DNA of 64,000 bases from Aedes albopictus (taxonomy: Eukaryota > Arthropoda > Insecta > Diptera > Culicidae): assembly GCF_035046485.1 (NCBI RefSeq), contig NC_085138.1:92859266-92923265 (forward strand), read 5' to 3'. Shown here in pieces: positions 57,930 through 64,000 of this stretch. Numbering within the stretch: the first letter of the stretch is position 1; the number at the start of each line of letters is the position of its first letter. The translations under genes were made by a program, and so were the position numbers. The notes under the pieces were generated by a model. That model saw nothing but the letters and a program-made list of their open reading frames with translations, was not told the origin of the DNA and searched no databases.

Positions 57930-59759
57930 TAAGGGATAATAATTTTATCTAATTATTTTGCGTTCTTAAACGTGCAAAACCATTTGAAATGGAATATTTT
58001 TTTTCAGATATTCTTTAAGATGTTTCTCCAGGAATTCTGTAAGACATTAACTTAGGTATTTCTTCAAAAATTCTGTAGAGATCTCTATGAAAAATCTTTC
58101 AAAAAACTGATCAGAAAATTTTCCAAGTGTTTCCAAGAAAAGTCTTCCAAACAGGTTTTTTCCAAAGGTTTCTTCCAAAACCCATCAATGATTATCTGTC
58201 ATAAATTTCTTTACAACACACTCAAATTTTGTCTTAAGAAATTTCGTCAGATTTTTTTTTAAGTATTCCACTACGAATTCCTCTAGAAATTTTTCAAAGA
58301 ATTATTTTAAGAATTATTGCTTTGTTTGCCATGTCTCCATTATTTTGTTTGCAGAAATTCCTTTACGTATTCCCTCAGACATTTTTCTGAAGAATCCTAT
58401 GGAAATAACCTGAATGCTTCCTTTGAAAAGTCATCCGAGAACTCCTCCAAAAATTTCTGCAGAATCCTCCAGGAAATCTGCTTTCTTTTGGAAATTCCCA
58501 AAGATTCCTCCTGAAACGTCTTAATGGAGTATTTCTCGGTTTACAACAAATATTTCTACAAGGTTCTTTTAGAAAACTTTCTTTGAATGGCTTATATGTT
58601 TCTTCAGATATTCCAACAGATTTTTCTTTAACAATATTTTTAAAGATTCTCCTAGAAATTTTACGTTAGATTTTAAAGTGAATTCTTCCCTTGATTTTAT
58701 AACAAATTTCTAGAGAAGTTCTTCGAAAGATCCTGTCCGAAATTCTTCTAGTAGGTTATTCAGAAGCACGTTCAGGTACTCCTTTACAAACTCCTTCTGG
58801 GGTTTGTCTGAAACTTTTCCTGTGATTTGATGGGAAATTTCCGTCGCTTCTCAATTAAACAACAAAAGTTAAGCGAAGGAAGACAAAAACTCTGAGCTTT
58901 TCGGTATTTTGATAAGATGTTACATTATATAATTTGACTGATCTGTCATTATTATAGTGACTTTCAGCCCTTGACTTCAAAAACAACCCAATTTTCTCTG
59001 ATTTATTGTAATTTTTCCAATCATCGTAGAAACAATCTTAAAAAAGTTCCTGAAAGCTTGAAATCTGAAGAATTTTATGATATGCTCAGCTCAAAATCGA
59101 CAAAATGGTCACTTACACCCTTTTGATTCTGGGCCCCTCATATCCTTGAATGATCCTCAGCAGGAATCTCTAAAGGAAACCTGGGAGAAATCAGTGAAGA
59201 AATATCAAAGTTAATCCATGAAATAATCCAAATAGCAATTCTCGGAGAAGTCCTGACAGAATCTTTAAGAAATCCCACAGGGAATCATGCACAAAGTAAG
59301 GCCACGCGTTTCACAACGTAACGACCCATACAAACAATGGTGAAGTCCCACACAAAAAGTGTGATATATAAAGAGGGGGAGGGGGTTATTTTTGCGTGGC
59401 ATAATTTGTGTATAATCTCTAGGAGAAATTCCAAAAACGAGAAGGATCAAAGAATGCATTCCAGCACAAATAACTATGAAGGAATAGTGGGGAAAATGCC
59501 TTTAAATCCATAAATGAATCTCGGGATCAATAAAAACAGAAAAACCCTTGACAAAAACTTATAATTATTCCTGAAGTAATTAGAGGAGAAATCTCCAAAG
59601 GAAGTTCGCGAATGACGAGGAATTCTGAAGAGAATCCAAAAACAAATACCGGGGGTAGTTGTTGAAGGAATCTCAGGCAATGAAATAATGCCAAACAAAT
59701 ATTTGAAAAAAAAAACTAAGGAGAAACCAATTAAGAAATCCTGGGCGGTATCTTTGGAG
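57930..59759. repeat. Decayed about 24-bp repeat island with embedded dispersed repeat
   Basis: Pyrimidine-rich words at 57990-58850 (CTCCAGGAATTC, CTTCCAAAC) switch to purine-rich words at 59150-59755 (GGAGAAATC, GAAGGAATCTC). Between them, 58983-59142 closely matches 32735-32892, ending TCACTTACACCC and CCCCTCA. Confidence 0.6.
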
Positions 59760-60155
59760 CAGAGATGCATGATATACAGATTTTTCTGTATTATACCGAT
59801 TTTTGACCTTGACCTTCCATACAGACAAGATACAGAGTACAGAAAAATACAGATTTTTGAAATGTGATACAGATTTCTGCAGAGAGCTTAAAATTTGAAG
59901 TAATTTTCAATAAAGTCAATGAAAACTTTGTAAATTGCTGCTAAAACTTTGAAGAATTTATGAAAATTTTTACATTTTTACACATGTTTAAAAAAAATAA
60001 ATACCAAAAAAAATAAAAATCGTCAAAAAGTAGTACATTTTTGTTAGTTTCTATTGAAATCTAGGACTCCCGGTGTCTGCAATACCCTCAAATACGGCGA
60101 TACAGAAAAATCTGTATTGATACAGATATATGATGAAAATAATCTGGCATCTCTG
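59760..60155. mobile_element. hAT-type MITE (396 bp)
   Basis: A perfect 8-bp duplication CTTTGGAG flanks it (59752-59759 and 60156-60163). The termini CAGAGATGC and GCATCTCTG are inverted. Subterminal ACAGATTTTTCTGTAT-like words recur in both orientations in each end. Confidence 0.85.
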
Positions 60156-60275
60156 CTTTGGAGACAGTAGTGATCAATCTCTTTAGAAACATTTTAAAAT
60201 AAATCACTAAAGGAGAGAAATCAATTATGGAATCCTGAAAAAGTGTTTGAAAAATTCTGCAGGAACACCTGTAAC

Positions 60276-62394
60276 CAGAGCCGTAGCGTGCGGTTGGCCA
60301 GGTTGGCCCCCGCCAAGGGCGTCAGCCTCAGAGGGGCGCCGAAAAGGCCTAAGGCTAAAAGTAAACAGGATGAATGTTATGAAGATTTCACTGTTTAATG
60401 TATCTAAAACTGATACTTTTTTACGTTCTTTCGATTGCTCAAAAATTTAGATTTTTCTAAATCATTTGGAATACCACGATGTTGAGAAGCTATTTTATAT
60501 TATTTTCTTCAATGACAAAGCAAAATCAATATGCTTTCGAAATTTTATGTGAAAGTTTCTTTCTAATGATTCCTAAACATTCTTACTGGAAATTGTGTTG
60601 AAGTTACTTCCGGAGTCATTTTTCGCATTCATTAAAACATTTTACAGCATTGACAAAAATTATTTTAAATATAAAATATTCAGAAGATCCTCTTTCAGTT
60701 CACACAGCTGTTTATGTTTCTTTAGGCTTAAGACACTTGTAAAACTAGCACAAACCTAACAAGTCGTTTTCGCCCAAAAAACTATCAGTGAGATTTTATT
60801 TCTATTTCTTCATTCTCGAAGGATTCCCTTAGAAATTCCTCCAGGGAGACTTCCAGGAAATTATCAAGGATTTTTTCAGTAATTATTTAAAGGATTCCTC
60901 TGGATCTTTCATAATTTTATTTGATAATCTTTCATAGTTTCCTGAAGAAACTTCTGCAGATATTCTTTCAAAAATATTTCAGAAATAATTTTCTTCAAGA
61001 ATACTTAAATTCTTCCACAGATTCCTTCAAAAATTATTTTAAGGTTGGAGGTTTTAGTGTTCGACTGTTTGGATGGCAATAAACATTGCCGAAACGTAGG
61101 GATGAATGAAACCCGTTGTCGTCCCAAGGAGTTTGGAGACTTCATAGCCGAGAAATCCAACAATATTTTAACGGTTAATACTTCTGTTTCTCAATATTTA
61201 TTTCACTATTTTTTCCTGGGTTCATCCTGGAAAATTTTCAACGAATTTCTTTAGAAACTTTCACAGTTTTTTTTTTAAGATTTCTGCAAAAATATCTGTA
61301 AGGGTTACGGATTATGATTAATGATCAACCATGGATTTTTAGGGAAACTCCTATTCCTTCATAAATGCCTCTGAGTACTCCATCAGGGATTCTTACAGGT
61401 ATTTTTGGTAAGTCATCTATAGATTATTTTGGAAATTCAACCAGTTCACTTCAGAAAATCTTCTACAGATTCCTTTGAAAAGAAGAAATCCCTCATATCA
61501 CTTAGAAAATCTGCCATTTATTCCTTCCAAAGTTGTTCCATGTTCATTAGAGGTGGCTCCATAAATTTCTGCTATATTTTTTTCTAGGAAACTTTTCATC
61601 CCCATAGATTTTTTTCCAAAAAATCACTAATTAGAAATCTTTCAGAAGTTTTCCCAGGTATTCCGTGAGAAAATCTGCAATTGATTTTGTTCCAAACCTT
61701 CTCCAAAGGTTTCTTTTGCAATCCTTTCATGGATTCCTCCAGGAATTTCTTCATAAAACCTTTTAGAGAAACTTTTTCAGGGATTCCTTCGAGAATTCAG
61801 AAACTCTTCCAATGGATTTCCACATTTTTTACAGGCAGTCCTTCATTCATATCTTCAGGAACTGCTCCAGGAATTCCTGCAAGAATTTATCCATGAAATT
61901 CATTGGAAATTCTTGCTGAAATGTCTTCTGGGTTTTCATCAGGTATTCCTCCGGATATTCCTACAGGAATTCCTTTAGTGATTCCAGCAGTATTTTTTCC
62001 AGATATTTCAGCAAAAACTCATATAGAAATTTCTTCAGGATTTCCTCCTGGTATTCCTTTATGTCCATGATTCGCCTTATATTTGCTGTACATTTTTCTA
62101 CAAATTTTCTGGGAAATATTTTGATTAAACTTTAGAAGAAACCTTTCCTAAAGTTGATGGAAAATTCTGGTAAAACCAATTGAATTAATCGTAGAAAATT
62201 TCTAGAAAAGATCGTTTGAGGATGTCGGAATTTCCATTAAGTGGAAAATACTCTAAGAGAATAAACGAAACACAAAAATCCAACTAAAGTAACTTTGAAA
62301 AAAGAAAATAAATGTAAATTATCAATGTTCAATTGTCGTAGGGCGCCAATCTGGATGCTTGCCATGGGCGCCATGGGACCACGCTACGGCTCTG
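60276..62394. mobile_element. Non-autonomous hAT-type element (2119 bp)
   Basis: A perfect 8-bp duplication CCTGTAAC flanks it (60268-60275 and 62395-62402). The ends CAGAGCCGTAGCGTG and CACGCTACGGCTCTG are perfect inverted repeats, followed by GGCGCC-containing subterminal sequence on both sides. The interior is mostly decayed 24-bp repeat (plus polarity at 60800-62100). No transposase is present. Confidence 0.9.
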
Positions 62395-62402
62395 CCTGTA
62401 AC

Positions 62403-62620
62403 TCTCCTTGATGAAATTCCTGGAGGATTGCACTTGAAGAAATACCATGAGGAATCCTGAGTAGAATACCAGAAGGGATTCCAGGAAAAAAAACCAGTGA
62501 TAAATTCCTACAAGATTCTCTGAATGAATAACGAAATAAAACCTGATAGAAATCCTAGAAAAAATCCATGAAAAATCGTCGGGATGAATTGCTGAACATT
62601 GTCATAGATCCCTGCGATAG
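62403..62620 (-). repeat. Decayed about 24-bp repeat, minus polarity
   Basis: Purine-rich words (GATGAAATTCCTGGAGG, GGGATTCCAGG) continue those at 60164-60267, showing that the hAT element split a minus-polarity block. Confidence 0.55.
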
Positions 62621-62774
62621 GCATTGTCCATAGACCAAGGTGTGCGTGCCCACGTGCGGTATCTTTTTAACTCAAAATCATTTGGACACTTGGCCCTTTC
62701 ACATTTGACCGGTTTTGTTGAAGTCCTTCATATCTCTTCGCTAAGTCGAGATTTATACAGCAGTAGTCTTTTTT

Positions 62775-63720
62775 ACCTCAGTGCTACAATGATGATAACT
62801 ATGTCAATGGTGGCCAGCGGGCGTTTAAAGGGGAAAGCAAATTGAGGTTTGCAAGGGCGTTTGAGGTGGTTTGAAAATGTTTCAGGGGGTTTCAGGTGCA
62901 CTTCGGGAGGTCTCAGGGCCTTTCCGGTCTTGGGGGTCATTCAGAGGTTCTCATGGGATTTCAAGGGGTACCTGGAGGTCTCAGGAGCAATTCAGTGGGC
63001 CTTAGCGGGGAAACTGGAAGTCTCAGCGTTGTGCCAGAGAATCTCACGGGGTTCAAGGGTGTTCCATGGGGTCTCTGGGCAGCTTTATACTATTGAATCG
63101 CTCCTGAAATCCTCGTAGTCTCTTTTTAATACCGCTGAACATTCTTAAGCTCTAGAAACCCCCCTGAAATACCCTGGAACGCCACTGAATTGCCGTAACG
63201 CCCCTGATACTTCCATAATTGCGTATTAAAACGCCCTTTGAGTCCCCGTAACCTTTCAACTCCATTGGAACACCGTCAGAAGGTTTCTGAAACCTCCCTG
63301 AAACAACCTTGAAAACCTCTTAAAGCGCACCTGATACCTCTCGAAATGCCCCTGGAACCTCCATAATCCTATTGAATCGCCCTTGAAATTCACAAAATCA
63401 TCTTAAAACGTCTCTGAAACCACTTGAAACGACTTCACAAGGCTCCAGAAACACCCTATTACTAACCTTAAAGCTCTTGAAGTGCTCCTAAAACCTCTCG
63501 TAACGTCCTTTAAATCGTCCCTGAAACCACGTGAAACTCTCTTATGTGCCTCTAAAATGCCTTATAGCGACCTTTACATTTAGCGACCTGTCCGTTAGTT
63601 CTTAAAATGCTCATGAAATCCACTGAAACAACGCAGTAAAACTCCTCTGCAGTCTTTTGTGAACCCTTATTATTTTAGCTCACTGAGTATTTCCGGGAAC
63701 CCCCTTGACACCATCCGGAA
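62775..63720. repeat. CCTGAAACGCCCC-type repeat with internal inversion
   Basis: From 62830 to about 63085 the words are in minus polarity (GGGGGTTTCAGG, GGAGGTCTCAGG). From about 63100 they are in plus polarity (CCTGAAACC, CTGGAACGCC). The left border matches the complement of 36836-36880. Confidence 0.65.
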
Positions 63721-64000
63721 TACTCAGGAGTAAGACCCTAGGTAAGAGCGGTTTTTGATGTCTAAGTTTCCTCATTCATCCTCAGTAAACTCGTTCAAAA
63801 TCAACTTTCCATCAGAAAATCTGTTTACACTGTTTGCAACAAGTTAATGCAATAAGGTATCTTATTCAGATGGGAGAAGTGGACAATAACGGTCGTTTCG
63901 TTGTGAATTTAGGTAATGCACAATTTTGTTCACTTGTAGTGCCGAGAACGGGGTTAAAACCCCAATTGATGATCAGCTGCATACGAGCCTAGAAAAAGGA
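63721..64000. other. No feature seen
   Basis: Nothing recognisable in the last 280 bases. Confidence 0.4.

Overview
The window looks like repeat-rich, gene-poor DNA of a culicine mosquito, most likely an Aedes. The evidence is several copies of a tRNA-derived SINE resembling the Aedes family Feilai, many short inverted-repeat elements with TA, TTAA or 8-bp target duplications, insect-style short GT-AG introns, and no bacterial gene organisation. No complete host gene is visible. The best host candidates are one 40-bp internal exon at 19661-19700, a possible first exon ending at 4474, and a possible secreted-protein exon on the minus strand at 51825-52034.

Region by region: 1-4640 is AT-rich non-coding DNA with a diverged tandem repeat and a TA-flanked MITE. 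From 4645 to 26700 lies a very large 23-bp satellite locus. Arrays A (4645-9423) and A' (15400-18605) are one plus-oriented array split by a young 5976-bp Ty3/gypsy element (9424-15399). Array B (about 20000-26700) is the same satellite family in the opposite orientation. All versions keep a palindrome, GGATTC-N5-GAATCC, while the N5 and the 6-bp linker vary. A 1.4-kb unique spacer separates A' from B.

The Ty3/gypsy element lies on the minus strand. It has identical 156-bp LTRs, a perfect 5-bp target duplication, a purine tract, and Gag, protease, reverse transcriptase, RNase H and integrase. Its coding region is interrupted by two apparent spliceosomal introns (58 and 90 bp), the second inside the reverse transcriptase core, and by one frame change near the integrase C-terminus. 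Its 1.5-kb leader holds a repeated GTTGCC-containing motif and a perfect RFX-type X-box palindrome.

From 27890 to the end, the background is two families of decayed short tandem repeats. One has TTCC/GGAATTCC words and the other has CCTGAAACGCCCC words. Their polarity repeatedly reverses. They are peppered with DNA transposons: four hAT-type elements with 8-bp duplications (34634-35678, 54450-57921, 59760-60155, 60276-62394), a 4.7-kb TTAA-flanked foldback element whose arms are built of 154-bp subrepeats (49158-53830), and several MITEs, SINEs and simple repeats. One hAT carries a 152-bp minisatellite.

Apart from the gag and pol parts of the retrotransposon, these features do not form a pathway. 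The window is best read as satellite and transposon sequence, possibly inside a very long intron or in heterochromatin.
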